From the NCBI GenBank assembly GCA_963668445.1, contig OY764335.1:1302001-1366000 (forward strand): a DNA stretch of 64,000 bases. Reading direction: 5' to 3'. The stretch is from Poriferisulfidus sp963668445 (GTDB lineage: Bacteria; Pseudomonadota; Gammaproteobacteria; Poriferisulfidales; Poriferisulfidaceae). Numbering within the stretch: position 1 is the first letter of the stretch; each line of letters opens with the position of its first letter. The notes beneath the pieces are model-generated. The model worked only from the letters and a program-made list of their open reading frames with translations, was not told the origin of the DNA and ran no database searches. Positions 30,043-38,305 of this stretch are shown in pieces. The translations under genes and the position numbers were made by a program.

Positions 30043-30906
30043 ATGGCTGCATTCGAACAGGTCGGCGTCATCACCCGCCCCTGCACCGAGACCACGGCGG
30101 AATCGATCCGCCGCGTCGCCCGGCTGGTCGAGCGCAAGGGCCGCGCCCTGCTGCCGGATGCGGAAACCGCCCGCATTCTGGAACAAGGCCCGGGACTGGA
30201 ACTGGAGGCCTTGGCGGCGCAGGCCGATCTGGGCGTGGTGGTCGGCGGCGACGGCACGCTTTTGACCGCCGCCCACCATCTGGCTCCGCACGGCGTGCCG
30301 GTCTGCGGCGTCAACCGCGGCCGCCTGGGCTTCCTGGCCGACATCTATCCGGAGAAGATCCCCGAAACCCTCGGCGCCATTCTGGACGGCAGCTACAAGA
30401 TCGACGCCCGTTCGGTGCTGACCGGCGAGGTATGGCGCGACGGGCAGCGGCTGTGCGCCTCGGACGCCTTCAACGACGTCGTCGTGCACAGCTACGGCGA
30501 CCTGCACATGATCGAATTGCAAACCCGCGTCGGCGGCCGCGCCCTGAGCGCATTGCGCGCCGACGGCCTGATCGTCTCCACGCCGACCGGCTCGACCGCC
30601 TACGCCCTGTCCGGCGGCGGCCCGATCCTGCACCCGTCGCTGCAAGTGCTGGTCATGGTGCCGATCTGCCCGCACATGCTGAGCAGCCGCCCCATCGTCG
30701 TGGATCTGGACTGCGAGATCGAACTGGAAGTCATCGGCCGCCCGGAAAGCAAAGGCGTGGTGTCGTTCGACGGCGGCGCCAACCAGGAACTGCAGATCGG
30801 CGACCGCGTCCACATCCGCCGTCAGGACTATCCGCTCAATCTGGTCCAGCCCGCCAACCACGACTACTACGAAATCCTGCGCCGCAAACTGTCCTGGAAC
30901 CTGTAA
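30043..30906 (+). CDS. nadK: NAD kinase
   Basis: 287 residues from MAAFEQVGVITRP; this ATG has GGAG five bases upstream, better than an ATG 15 bases earlier. The family signature VVVGGDGTLLTAAH is at about 64-77, followed by GRLGFLADI and STPTGSTAYALSGGGPI. Phosphorylates NAD to NADP in the cytoplasm. Followed seven bases later by recN, a common gammaproteobacterial pairing. Confidence 0.97.
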   Translation: MAAFEQVGVITRPCTETTAESIRRVARLVERKGRALLPDAETARILEQGPGLELEALAAQADLGVVVGGDGTLLTAAHHLAPHGVPVCGVNRGRLGFLADIYPEKIPETLGAILDGSYKIDARSVLTGEVWRDGQRLCASDAFNDVVVHSYGDLHMIELQTRVGGRALSALRADGLIVSTPTGSTAYALSGGGPILHPSLQVLVMVPICPHMLSSRPIVVDLDCEIELEVIGRPESKGVVSFDGGANQELQIGDRVHIRRQDYPLNLVQPANHDYYEILRRKLSWNL

Positions 30907-30912
30907 CTTCCG

Positions 30913-32592
30913 ATGCTGTGCGCTCTGGCGATTCGCGGACTGGCCGTCATTGATCGCCTGGACCTGGAACTGCACCCCGGCCTGTGCGTGTTCAGCGGCG
31001 AGACGGGCGCGGGCAAATCCATTCTGGTCGGCGCCATCGGCCTGGCGCTCGGCAACCGCGCCGCCCGCAGCCTGATCCGCCGCGACGCCGACCGCGCCGA
31101 CATCGCGCTGCACTGCGATCTGGCCGACCAGCCCGCCTTGCGCTCCTGGCTGGAACAGCGCGGCTTCGGCGCCGGCGACGAGTTGCTGCTGCGGCGCACG
31201 CTGACGCGCCAAGGTGCTTCCCGCGCCTACCTCAACGACACGCCCGCTTCGGTCGCGGCCCTGCGCGAAGCCGGCCAGCAGATCATCGAGATCCACGGCC
31301 AGCAAGAACACCAGCGCCTGCTGCGCCGCGAGCAGCAGCGCCGCATGCTGGATGACGCCTGCGGCCATGCGGACGCCCTCGGCGAACTGGCCGCCTGCCA
31401 GAGCCGCTGGAGCGACGCCAGCGCCCGGCTGGCCGCCCTGAGCGGCGACGCCGAACGCCACCGCCAAGCCCTCGACCTGCTGGCCTTCCAGGTCGCGGAA
31501 CTGAACGCGCTGGGACTGGACGAAGGCGCCTACGAAGAACTGGACGTCCGGCAGCGGACGCTGGCCGGCGCCGACGAGTTGCGCACGCTGTGCGCGGAAC
31601 TGGTTGACGAATTGTACGAGCGGGACATGCATGCCGTCTACGCGCAATTGGCCGCAGCGGCGGAACGGCTGAACCGCGCCGCCCAAATCGACCCGCAGCT
31701 GGCCGAAGCGGGCGAACTGCTTCCAGAAGCGCTCGCCCGTGTTGAAGAAGCCGTCGATCAGCTGCGCAGCGCGCTGCACCGGGTCGACCTGGACCCCGCC
31801 AGCCTGGCAGAGGTCGAACAGCGCCTGGGAGCCATGCACGAACTGGCGCGCAAGCATCAGATCGAGCCGCGCGCCCTCTGGCAGCACAGCCAAGAACTGA
31901 ACGCGAAGCTGGAGGAATGGCAGTCTCCAGCCTACGATGCCGAAGCGCTGGCCGCCGAAGTCGAGCAGATGGAACGCGACTACCGCGAGCAGGCCCGCAA
32001 GATCAGCGAAGCCCGCAGCCAGGCCGCCGCCCGCATTGCCGAACCGACCACCCGAATCCTGCATCAGCTCGGCATGCCGCACAGCGAATTCCATATCGAC
32101 GTCCGGCATGACGCAGCCCGCACGCCCGGCCCGCACGGACTGGACGACATCGAGTACCAGATCGCCACCGGCCCGGGGCAGACGCCCGGCCCCATCGGCG
32201 CCATCGCCTCCGGAGGCGAACTGTCGCGCCTGTCATTGGCCTTGCAGCAATCGCTGACCGGCGATGCCGAACCGCCCTGCATGATCTTCGACGAAGTGGA
32301 TGCCGGCATCGGCGGCGGGCCGGCGGAAACCGTCGGCCAACTGCTGGCCCGCCTCGGCGAACGCCTGCAAGTGCTGTGTGTCACCCATCTGCCGCAAGTC
32401 GCCGTGCAGGGCCGGCACCACTACTGCGTCCGCAAGCATGATGCCGTGCGCACCGAAATCGAACGGCTCGACCGGCAAGGCCGCGTCGAAGAACTCGCGC
32501 GCATGTTCTCCGGCATCGAGAAGACCGAAACCGCCCGCCAGCATGCCGAAGCCCTGCTGCGCAAAAACCAGGGCAGCGAACTGCTAGAATGA
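30913..32592 (+). CDS. recN: DNA repair protein RecN
   Basis: 559 residues, SMC-like ATPase for double-strand-break repair. Walker A is GETGAGKS at 29-36, followed by long coiled-coil segments (about 160-380), the ABC signature IASGGELSRLSLALQ and Walker B CMIFDEVDAGIGG near the C-terminus. Full length. Its stop overlaps the bamE ATG by four bases (ATGA). Confidence 0.97.
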   Translation: MLCALAIRGLAVIDRLDLELHPGLCVFSGETGAGKSILVGAIGLALGNRAARSLIRRDADRADIALHCDLADQPALRSWLEQRGFGAGDELLLRRTLTRQGASRAYLNDTPASVAALREAGQQIIEIHGQQEHQRLLRREQQRRMLDDACGHADALGELAACQSRWSDASARLAALSGDAERHRQALDLLAFQVAELNALGLDEGAYEELDVRQRTLAGADELRTLCAELVDELYERDMHAVYAQLAAAAERLNRAAQIDPQLAEAGELLPEALARVEEAVDQLRSALHRVDLDPASLAEVEQRLGAMHELARKHQIEPRALWQHSQELNAKLEEWQSPAYDAEALAAEVEQMERDYREQARKISEARSQAAARIAEPTTRILHQLGMPHSEFHIDVRHDAARTPGPHGLDDIEYQIATGPGQTPGPIGAIASGGELSRLSLALQQSLTGDAEPPCMIFDEVDAGIGGGPAETVGQLLARLGERLQVLCVTHLPQVAVQGRHHYCVRKHDAVRTEIERLDRQGRVEELARMFSGIEKTETARQHAEALLRKNQGSELLE

Positions 32593-33113
32593 AAATCATG
32601 AATATGCCGCGCCGCCGCATTCCGGACCTGCGCTTGGCCATGCTGGCCGGCTGCGCCTTGGCCATGGCCGGTTGCGACTACTTGCTTCCGGAAGGCATCG
32701 AAATCGGACAGCATCGCATCACCGTGCAGCAGGGCAACGTGCCGAACGAAGAGGCCATCCGCAATCTGCGCCTCGGCATGGAAGAGGAGAAAGTTCTCTT
32801 CCTGCTAGGCACGCCGCTGGTGAAGGATCCCTTCAATCCGAACCGCTGGGATTACGTCTTCTATCAGGAAGCCTCCTCCGCCGAGGACATGTCGCATCTG
32901 GACCGCATCAGCCTGCACTTCGAGGACAAGCGGCTCGTGCGCGTCACCCGGCTGGTGCCCCTCGACCCGGATCTGGCCGTCGCCGAACCGAGCGGCGAAC
33001 TCGAACTCCGCGAGGAATGGTTCGAAGGAACCGAGGCCGGCGACGAGGCCGGCAGCAAAGCCGACGACGCCTACGAGCCGGTCGGCGAGCCCGAACCCGT
33101 CCCCCTGGAATAG
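32589..33113 (+). CDS. bamE: outer membrane assembly lipoprotein BamE (SmpA/OmlA)
   Basis: 174 residues. Signal peptide with lipobox LAGC or MAGC (around residues 20-30), then the SmpA/OmlA fold: GNVPNEEAIRNLRLGMEEE, VLFLLGTPLVKDPFNPNRWDYVFY. Accessory subunit of the BAM complex that inserts beta-barrel proteins. It has a longer acidic C-terminal tail than E. coli BamE. Several in-frame ATGs near the start (32589, 32598) are possible; 32589 overlaps the recN stop. Confidence 0.92.
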   Translation: MKIMNMPRRRIPDLRLAMLAGCALAMAGCDYLLPEGIEIGQHRITVQQGNVPNEEAIRNLRLGMEEEKVLFLLGTPLVKDPFNPNRWDYVFYQEASSAEDMSHLDRISLHFEDKRLVRVTRLVPLDPDLAVAEPSGELELREEWFEGTEAGDEAGSKADDAYEPVGEPEPVPLE

Positions 33114-33135
33114 CCCCTCCGCATCGGCCGCCGGT

Positions 33136-33179
33136 GCCTGATTTCGGCCATTTTTGCGCCGAAAAGCCTGATTTCGGCC
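33136..33179 (+). repeat. two direct repeats of a 14-mer
   Basis: GCCTGATTTCGGCC occurs at 33136-33149 and 33166-33179, 30 bp apart start to start, just after bamE. Each copy includes a short inverted GGCC/GGCC-type end. No function known. Confidence 0.6.
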
Positions 33180-33242
33180 TGTTCTCGGAAAAAGTCGTGC
33201 TTTTTAAATATTGATATATATAGTTATTTAAGGGTATGCACG

Positions 33243-33268
33243 GTTTAAGAAAGTCGACTTTCTTAAAC
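33243..33268. repeat. 26-bp perfect palindrome
   Basis: GTTTAAGAAAGTC followed directly by its exact reverse complement, with SalI-like GTCGAC at the centre, in the space between convergent bamE and rnfH. It has no T tract matching an intrinsic terminator on either side, though the AT-rich stretch 33200-33240 is adjacent. Could be a bidirectional terminator or a dimeric protein site. Confidence 0.85.
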
Positions 33269-33317
33269 GTCCATTCTGCCTGAAGCACCGGCCGGCAGCC
33301 AAGCCGGCCTGTTCGCG

Positions 33318-33608
33318 CTACTGCGGCTTGCTGGACGCCTTCGCCTGTTGCGCGGCGGCCCGGCGGCGGCGCGCTTCCATCGGCGACATCCGCAACGGCG
33401 GGCACACCTCCAGCCGGTCGCCCTCCTGCAGTTCGTACTCTGCGGGCACGGCTTCGCCGAAGACGGCGAGCCCGCAGCCGTCGCCGCGGCGCACCGGAGC
33501 CAGCCACTCGCAAAGCTCCAGCACCTCGCCTGCCCGCGTGCCTGCGGGCACGGTCAGAGCGCGTACGGCCGGACGGTCGGCCCGCGCATCGACGACCTCA
33601 ACCTTCAT
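33318..33608 (-). CDS. rnfH: RnfH family ubiquitin-like protein
   Basis: 96 residues from MKVEVVDARADRPAVRALTV. The UPF0125/RnfH fold is recognisable in LTVPAGTRAGEVLELC, GLAVFGEAVPAEYELQEGDRLEV and the end RLEVCPPLRMSPMEARRRRA. Role poorly defined; conserved next to ratA. The ATG lies inside the last codons of ratA (11-bp overlap), so it is translationally coupled. Confidence 0.9.
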   Translation of the reverse strand: MKVEVVDARADRPAVRALTVPAGTRAGEVLELCEWLAPVRRGDGCGLAVFGEAVPAEYELQEGDRLEVCPPLRMSPMEARRRRAAAQQAKASSKPQ

Positions 33609-34038
33609 CCCCGGTGCGCTCCCGGCGCCGCGCCTCAGCCACGAACGATTGCACCATCCGGTTGCATACTTCTGCAAAGATGATCGGCATCGCCAGCAAC
33701 CGCACCGACCCTTTCGCTTCGAACTCGATGTCCAGTGCCACCCGGCAGCCGTGCGGCTGCTCCGTGAACGTCCAGATGCCGTGCAGATGCTGGAATGGAC
33801 CGTCTTGCAGATGCAGGTCGATGCGTTGCCCCGGAACCAGCATGTTGCGTGTCGTGAACGCCGTATGCAGACCGCCGCGAGCCAGCGTCAGGCGCGCAAC
33901 CACTTCCTCAGCACCGCGCTTCAGCACTTCCGCCTGCGGGCACCACGGCAGGAACGACGGATACGATTCGACGTCGTTGACGAGCTCGTACATGCGCGAA
34001 GCCGAGTACGGCACGCGGGCCTCGCGATGGATGCGCAC
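33598..34038 (-). CDS. ratA: RatA, START/polyketide-cyclase-like protein
   Basis: 146 residues: MRIHREARVPYSASRMYELVNDVESYPSFLPWCPQ, typical of the RatA/CoQ10-binding (COQ10p) START-like family, ending with PIIFAEVCNRMVQSFVAEA. RatA in E. coli was described as a ribosome-association toxin; homologues also bind quinone. Paired with rnfH. The usual neighbour smpB is not here. Confidence 0.93.
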   Translation of the reverse strand: MRIHREARVPYSASRMYELVNDVESYPSFLPWCPQAEVLKRGAEEVVARLTLARGGLHTAFTTRNMLVPGQRIDLHLQDGPFQHLHGIWTFTEQPHGCRVALDIEFEAKGSVRLLAMPIIFAEVCNRMVQSFVAEARRRERTGDEG

Positions 34039-34056
34039 GACGAAGCTTGTGTGCGT

Positions 34057-35448
34057 TTAAAGAATGCCCAAGCCGTGCAGCATCACCAGTGCGACGGCCA
34101 GAGGCACCACGACGCGCACCAGCCACAGCCAGATATGGAACAGCAACTCGCGGCCGCGCAGCACTCCGGCCTTCGCGGATACGTCCAGCTGCTCCGCCAG
34201 CACGGTGCGATTCACCTTCCAGCCGGCGTACAACGCGATCAGGATGCCGCCGAGCGGCAGCATCACGTTGGAGGTCAGGTAATCCATCCAGCCGAAGAAC
34301 GTCCTTCCGAACAGGGTCCAGTCGCTGCCGATATTGAACGAAACCACAGTGCCGAGCCCCACGGTCCAGACCAGCGCGAGGGAGGCCATCGTCGCCGTCC
34401 GCCGCCGCATGCCGCAGGAGTCCACCAGCCAGGACACGGCCGGCTCCAGCAAGGAGATTGCGGAAGTCCAAGCGGCAATCAGGGTCAGCGCGAAGAACAG
34501 CACGCCGATCAGCATGCCGCCGGGCATCTGCTCGAACGCGATCACCAGCGTCTGAAAGACCAGCCCGGGCCCCGAGTTCGGCTGCATGCCGCTGGCGAAT
34601 ACGATCGGGAACAAGGCGACGCCCATGAGCATGGCGGCCAGAGCGTCGGCCGACACCACCATCGTCGCCGCCGTCGAAATGGAGTATTCGCGCGGCAGGT
34701 AGGCGCCGTAGACCATGATCGCGCCCATGCCGATGCTCAGCGAGAAGAAGGCCTGCCCCATCGCCATCAGCGCCACTTCGGAATTGATCTTCGCGAAGTC
34801 GAAATCGAACAGGTAGCGCAGCCCCTGCGCGAACTCCCCGTACAGCCCGGCATAGCCGACCAGCAGGAACAGCAGCACGAACAGCGACGGCATCAGGATG
34901 CTGGTCGCCTGCTCGATCCCGCGATTGACGCCGCGCATGATGACCCAGCCGGTCAGCACCGCCATCACGGTATGCCAGAAAATCAGCCGCCATGGACTGC
35001 CGACCAGCTCTCCGAAATGCGCTTCGGTCTCGGCCGGCGTCATTCCCTGGAAAGTGCCGAGCAGGCTGTCGACGAAATACGCCGCGGTCCAGCCGGCGAT
35101 GACCAAGTAGAACGACAGGATCATCACGCCGGCCAGCATGCCGAGCCAGCCGATGGCCTGCCAGCTGGCCGAATGGCCGTCGGCGGCAGCCAACTGGCGC
35201 ATGGTCTGCACCGGGCTGTGGCGGCCGCGCCGGCCGAGCACGATCTCCGCCATCATGATGGGCAGGCCAATGAACGCCACGCAGGCCAAATACACCAGCA
35301 CGAACGCAGCGCCGCCATGCTCCCCCGTCATGTACGGGAACTTCCAGATGTTGCCCAGCCCGACGGCCGAGCCGATGGCGGCGAACACGAACGCGGAGCG
35401 CCGGGTCCACAAGCCGTGGATGGAAGCGTCGGCCATCTTCGAGGTCAT
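34057..35448 (-). CDS. sodium-dependent (SLC6/NSS family) transporter
   Basis: 463 residues with about 11-12 membrane helices. The NSS signature is at the start: WTRRSAFVFAAIGSAVGLGNIWKFPYM, residues about 14-40, which forms the sodium and substrate site in LeuT-like proteins. Also GLPIMMAEIVLGRRGRHSP. Probably imports an amino acid or similar compound with sodium; substrate cannot be read from sequence. Single gene, transcribed toward ratA. Confidence 0.93.
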   Translation of the reverse strand: MTSKMADASIHGLWTRRSAFVFAAIGSAVGLGNIWKFPYMTGEHGGAAFVLVYLACVAFIGLPIMMAEIVLGRRGRHSPVQTMRQLAAADGHSASWQAIGWLGMLAGVMILSFYLVIAGWTAAYFVDSLLGTFQGMTPAETEAHFGELVGSPWRLIFWHTVMAVLTGWVIMRGVNRGIEQATSILMPSLFVLLFLLVGYAGLYGEFAQGLRYLFDFDFAKINSEVALMAMGQAFFSLSIGMGAIMVYGAYLPREYSISTAATMVVSADALAAMLMGVALFPIVFASGMQPNSGPGLVFQTLVIAFEQMPGGMLIGVLFFALTLIAAWTSAISLLEPAVSWLVDSCGMRRRTATMASLALVWTVGLGTVVSFNIGSDWTLFGRTFFGWMDYLTSNVMLPLGGILIALYAGWKVNRTVLAEQLDVSAKAGVLRGRELLFHIWLWLVRVVVPLAVALVMLHGLGIL

Positions 35449-35552
35449 CTCCTACGCGCACCCGGCGCCGCCGGCCTCAAGCCGGACCCGGACGCGCCAC
35501 GTCCCTTGTGGCCCCGCACAGGCAGGGCCTCGCCCGCCGCCCGCGCAGGCGC

Positions 35553-36233
35553 TCAGTCGTCTCCGGAAAAAGCGGCCAGCAGATGCAGCAGGCTGGTGAA
35601 CAGGTTGTACAGCGACACGTACAGCGTCACGGTCGCCATGATGTAGTTGGTTTCGCCGCCATGGATGATGGCGCTGGTCTGGTACAGAATCAGCCCGCAC
35701 ATCAGCAGGACGAACATCGCCGAGATGCCCAGCATGGCGCCCGACACCTCCATGCCGAAGTAGCTCGCGGCAATCAGGCCCAAGCCGCCTAGAAACGCGA
35801 CCAGAATGCCCACCGTCAGCATGCCGCCCATGAAGCTGAAGTCGCGGCGCGTCGTCAGCACGTAGCCGGACAGCGCGAGAAAGATGAGGCCGGTCAGGCC
35901 CAGCGCCGTCATCACCAGCTGCGAGCCGTTGTGCAGATGGGTCATGTACATGTTGAGGATCGGCCCCAGCGTCAAGCCCATGAAGCCGGTCAGGGCGAAC
36001 ACGCACAGCAGCCCCCAGCCGCTGTTGCGGAAACGGGCCGTCAGGAACAAGAGCCCGAAATAGCCGACCAGCGTCAGAATCAGGCCGGGATACGGCCAGT
36101 TGAAAGCCATCGACATTCCAGCGGTAAACGCGCTGAACAGCAGCGTCATGGACAGCAGCGCATAGGTGTTGCGCAAGACTTTGTTGGTCGCCATCGCCGG
36201 CGTGGCGGCGGCAATCGTTCGGAACTCGGCCAT
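35553..36233 (-). CDS. Bax inhibitor-1/YccA family membrane protein
   Basis: 226 residues, seven predicted membrane helices after MAEFRTIAAATPAMATNKVLRNTYALL. BI-1 family features include NWPYPGLILTLVGYFGLLF, GFMGLTLGPILNMY and the conserved C-terminal YVSLYNLFTSLLHLLAAFSGDD, whose Asp pair is typical. In E. coli YccA interacts with FtsH; here it may likewise affect membrane protein quality control. Separate transcription unit. Confidence 0.94.
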   Translation of the reverse strand: MAEFRTIAAATPAMATNKVLRNTYALLSMTLLFSAFTAGMSMAFNWPYPGLILTLVGYFGLLFLTARFRNSGWGLLCVFALTGFMGLTLGPILNMYMTHLHNGSQLVMTALGLTGLIFLALSGYVLTTRRDFSFMGGMLTVGILVAFLGGLGLIAASYFGMEVSGAMLGISAMFVLLMCGLILYQTSAIIHGGETNYIMATVTLYVSLYNLFTSLLHLLAAFSGDD

Positions 36234-36769
36234 AATCGTAAAACCTCAGGATTCGGTGCCTGACATTCTACCAAATTTCCGAACACGCGCAACGCCGCCC
36301 GGAAGCGCCGAGGCTCTCCGCCGTGTGCGCCACGCCCGCACTGACGCCTTATTGATAAGTAAAATACGAAAATCCCCAGATCTTCCATAAATATATGAAT
36401 ATAAGGAATAATCTCTTATTGATCGGTTATTGATGGGCAATACCGAAATCGCACCGGAATTATTAATATCCAATTGAAATATATGGAAATTATCTTATTT
36501 CACCCTCGAACATCGGGTTTCGATGCCCGACGGCGGCGCGCAGGCGGCCCCGCAGGACTCCGCACATCCGCCTCGAAGCACGGATTCCCGAACTCGCGCA
36601 GGCCGCCATTCCGACAGGCATCAAGCCCCTCCGGCGCGAGCAGCGCGGCCTCGCCAGACCAGCCCCAAGCCGTTTCGCCATGATCCGAAAAACCGCCGGC
36701 AGGGATATGGCACAATACTCAATCCGGCCGCGCGACGGCCGCTCCGATCAACCAACCCGATACACAGCC
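36234..36769. other. intergenic region, no gene seen (536 bp)
   Basis: Between the BI-1 gene (minus) and the DUF4242 gene (plus). The part 36345-36510 is strongly AT-rich and should hold the divergent promoters; 36520-36700 is GC-rich with no convincing reading frame on either strand. A weak minus-strand ORF (36490-36681) has no family resemblance. Confidence 0.5.
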
Positions 36770-37042
36770 ATGCCCAAATACATCATCGAACGCGACATCC
36801 CCGGCGCCGGCGAACTGTCCGCCGACCAGCTTCAGGAGATCTCGCAGAAATCCTGCAGCATCCTCCACTCCATGGGCCCGCACATCCAGTGGGTGGAAAG
36901 CTACGTGACCGACGACAAGGTGTACTGCACCTACATCGCCCCCAATGAAGCCGAGATCCGGGCGCATGCCGAAGAAGGCGGCTTCCCGGCCAACCGCATC
37001 TCCGAAGTGCGGGCGGTGATCGATCCGACCACCAGCGAATAA
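36770..37042 (+). CDS. DUF4242 family protein
   Basis: 90 residues: MPKYIIERDIPGAGELSADQ, then WVESYVTDDKVYCTYIAPNE and FPANRISEVRAVIDPTT. This fits DUF4242, small ferredoxin-like proteins some of which bind nickel. Function unknown. It ends 11 bp before grxD and is probably co-transcribed with it. The start is the ATG preceding the conserved MPKYIIER. Confidence 0.85.
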   Translation: MPKYIIERDIPGAGELSADQLQEISQKSCSILHSMGPHIQWVESYVTDDKVYCTYIAPNEAEIRAHAEEGGFPANRISEVRAVIDPTTSE

Positions 37043-37053
37043 GGGAACCCGCC

Positions 37054-37380
37054 GTGAGCAGCGCTTTGGACCGCATCCGCGAGCAGGTCGCCGGCAACCC
37101 GGTCATGCTGTACATGAAAGGCACGCCGCAGATGCCGCAGTGCGGCTTCTCCAGCCGCACCGCCCAGGCCCTTATGGAGTGCGGCGAGGAATTCGCCTAC
37201 TGCAACGTGCTGATGGATCCGGAGATCTTCCAGGACCTGCCGAAGTTCGCGGACTGGCCGACCTTCCCCCAGCTCTACATCAGCGGCGAACTGATCGGCG
37301 GCTGCGACATCGCGCTGGAACTGCACCAGAAAGGCGAACTCAAGGAGATGGTGCGTCAGGCCCGCTCGGGAAGCGCGTAG
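37054..37380 (+). CDS. grxD: monothiol glutaredoxin, Grx4 type
   Basis: 108 residues with a GTG start. CGFS active site at 30-33 (MPQCGFSSRTAQAL), then WPTFPQLYISGELIGGCDIALEL, the glutathione-binding part. Monothiol glutaredoxins carry [2Fe-2S] clusters and serve iron-sulfur delivery. Its 3' end overlaps the convergent rnt gene by 41 bp. Confidence 0.96.
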   Translation: MSSALDRIREQVAGNPVMLYMKGTPQMPQCGFSSRTAQALMECGEEFAYCNVLMDPEIFQDLPKFADWPTFPQLYISGELIGGCDIALELHQKGELKEMVRQARSGSA

Positions 37381-38002
37381 CCGCATCGGCCGGCTCCTGC
37401 CCGAGCTGCCTGCGGTATTCGCCCTGCCAGCGGTTGACGACCGCGCAGAACACCTCCGCCGTCTTGTACGCATCGTAGCGCGCCTGGTGCGCCTGCCCAT
37501 CGTCCCAGCCGAGCCCGGCCTGCTGCGCAATGCGCGACAGCACGGTGTGCCCGAACGCGACGGCGCCCAAGCTGACGGTGTCCAGCGTGCTGAACGGATG
37601 GAACGGATTGCGCTTGAGGCGGCAGCGGTCGCTGGCTGCATTCACGACGGCCAGATCGAACGCCGCATTGTGGCCCAGCAGCACGGCGCGCTGGCAATGA
37701 TGCTCGCGCACCGCCTGGCGGACGGCCTGGAACACCGTCTCCAGCGCTTCGCGCTCCGACACCGCGTCGCGCTGCGGGTCGTACGGGTCGATGCCGATGA
37801 GCTTGAGCGACGCCGGGTCGATGCGCGCGCCCTCGAACGGACGCACGGCCAGACTGATCGGCTCGCACGGCTCCAGGCCGCCTTCGGCATCCATGCGAAA
37901 CGGCACCGCCGCGATCTCCAGCAGCGCGTCGGTCTCCGGATGAAGGCCGCCGGTCTCCACGTCCACCGCCACCGGCAGAAATCCCCGGAACCGGTTTTCC
38001 AT
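37340..38002 (-). CDS. rnt: ribonuclease T
   Basis: 220 residues from MENRFRGFLPVAVDVETGG. DEDDh exonuclease: Asp14 and Glu16 in VAVDVETGG, VLLGHNAAFDLAVVN, and the final His/Asp in HQARYDAYKTAEVF. Trims 3' ends of tRNA and other stable RNAs. Tail-to-tail overlap of 41 bp with grxD, so both C-termini are encoded on opposite strands of the same DNA. Confidence 0.95.
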   Translation of the reverse strand: MENRFRGFLPVAVDVETGGLHPETDALLEIAAVPFRMDAEGGLEPCEPISLAVRPFEGARIDPASLKLIGIDPYDPQRDAVSEREALETVFQAVRQAVREHHCQRAVLLGHNAAFDLAVVNAASDRCRLKRNPFHPFSTLDTVSLGAVAFGHTVLSRIAQQAGLGWDDGQAHQARYDAYKTAEVFCAVVNRWQGEYRRQLGQEPADAATRFPSGPDAPSP

Positions 38003-38244
38003 GCTGATTCGTAGCATCCGAGGCGCCTCCCGCCGCGCATCGCCCCCTCTCTAGCAAGGGGCCCGCATACCATCATACAGAAACTCTGCGGGCCCTATGC
38101 CCGGAATTTCGACAGAAAGCAATGCGGCAAGCCGATCTTTTTAATTTCAGAATCCCGCCCGCAAACTCGATGCCTCATTGCCTGCGCCTGATTTTCGCGC
38201 GCAAGTGCTGCGCGCAACTGTGCAGCAGCCTGAATGGCATCCGA

Positions 38245-38254
38245 TGTATATAAT
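38245..38254 (+). promoter_or_regulatory. promoter of the PLP decarboxylase gene
   Basis: TGTATATAAT, a -10 box with an upstream TG, about 52 bp before the ATG at 38306. An ATG at 38234 would lie upstream of this box, which is why the later start is preferred. The remaining 38003-38240 shows no gene. Confidence 0.55.
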
Positions 38255-38305
38255 GCTTATGCCCATCGCGAGGGAGATCTCCTTTCCTCAAACCGCTCGA
38301 ACGCC

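Noticed and set aside
29974..32136. 720-codon minus-strand open frame opposite nadK and recN
   Set aside because: Shadow of two intact plus-strand genes, low-complexity translation.
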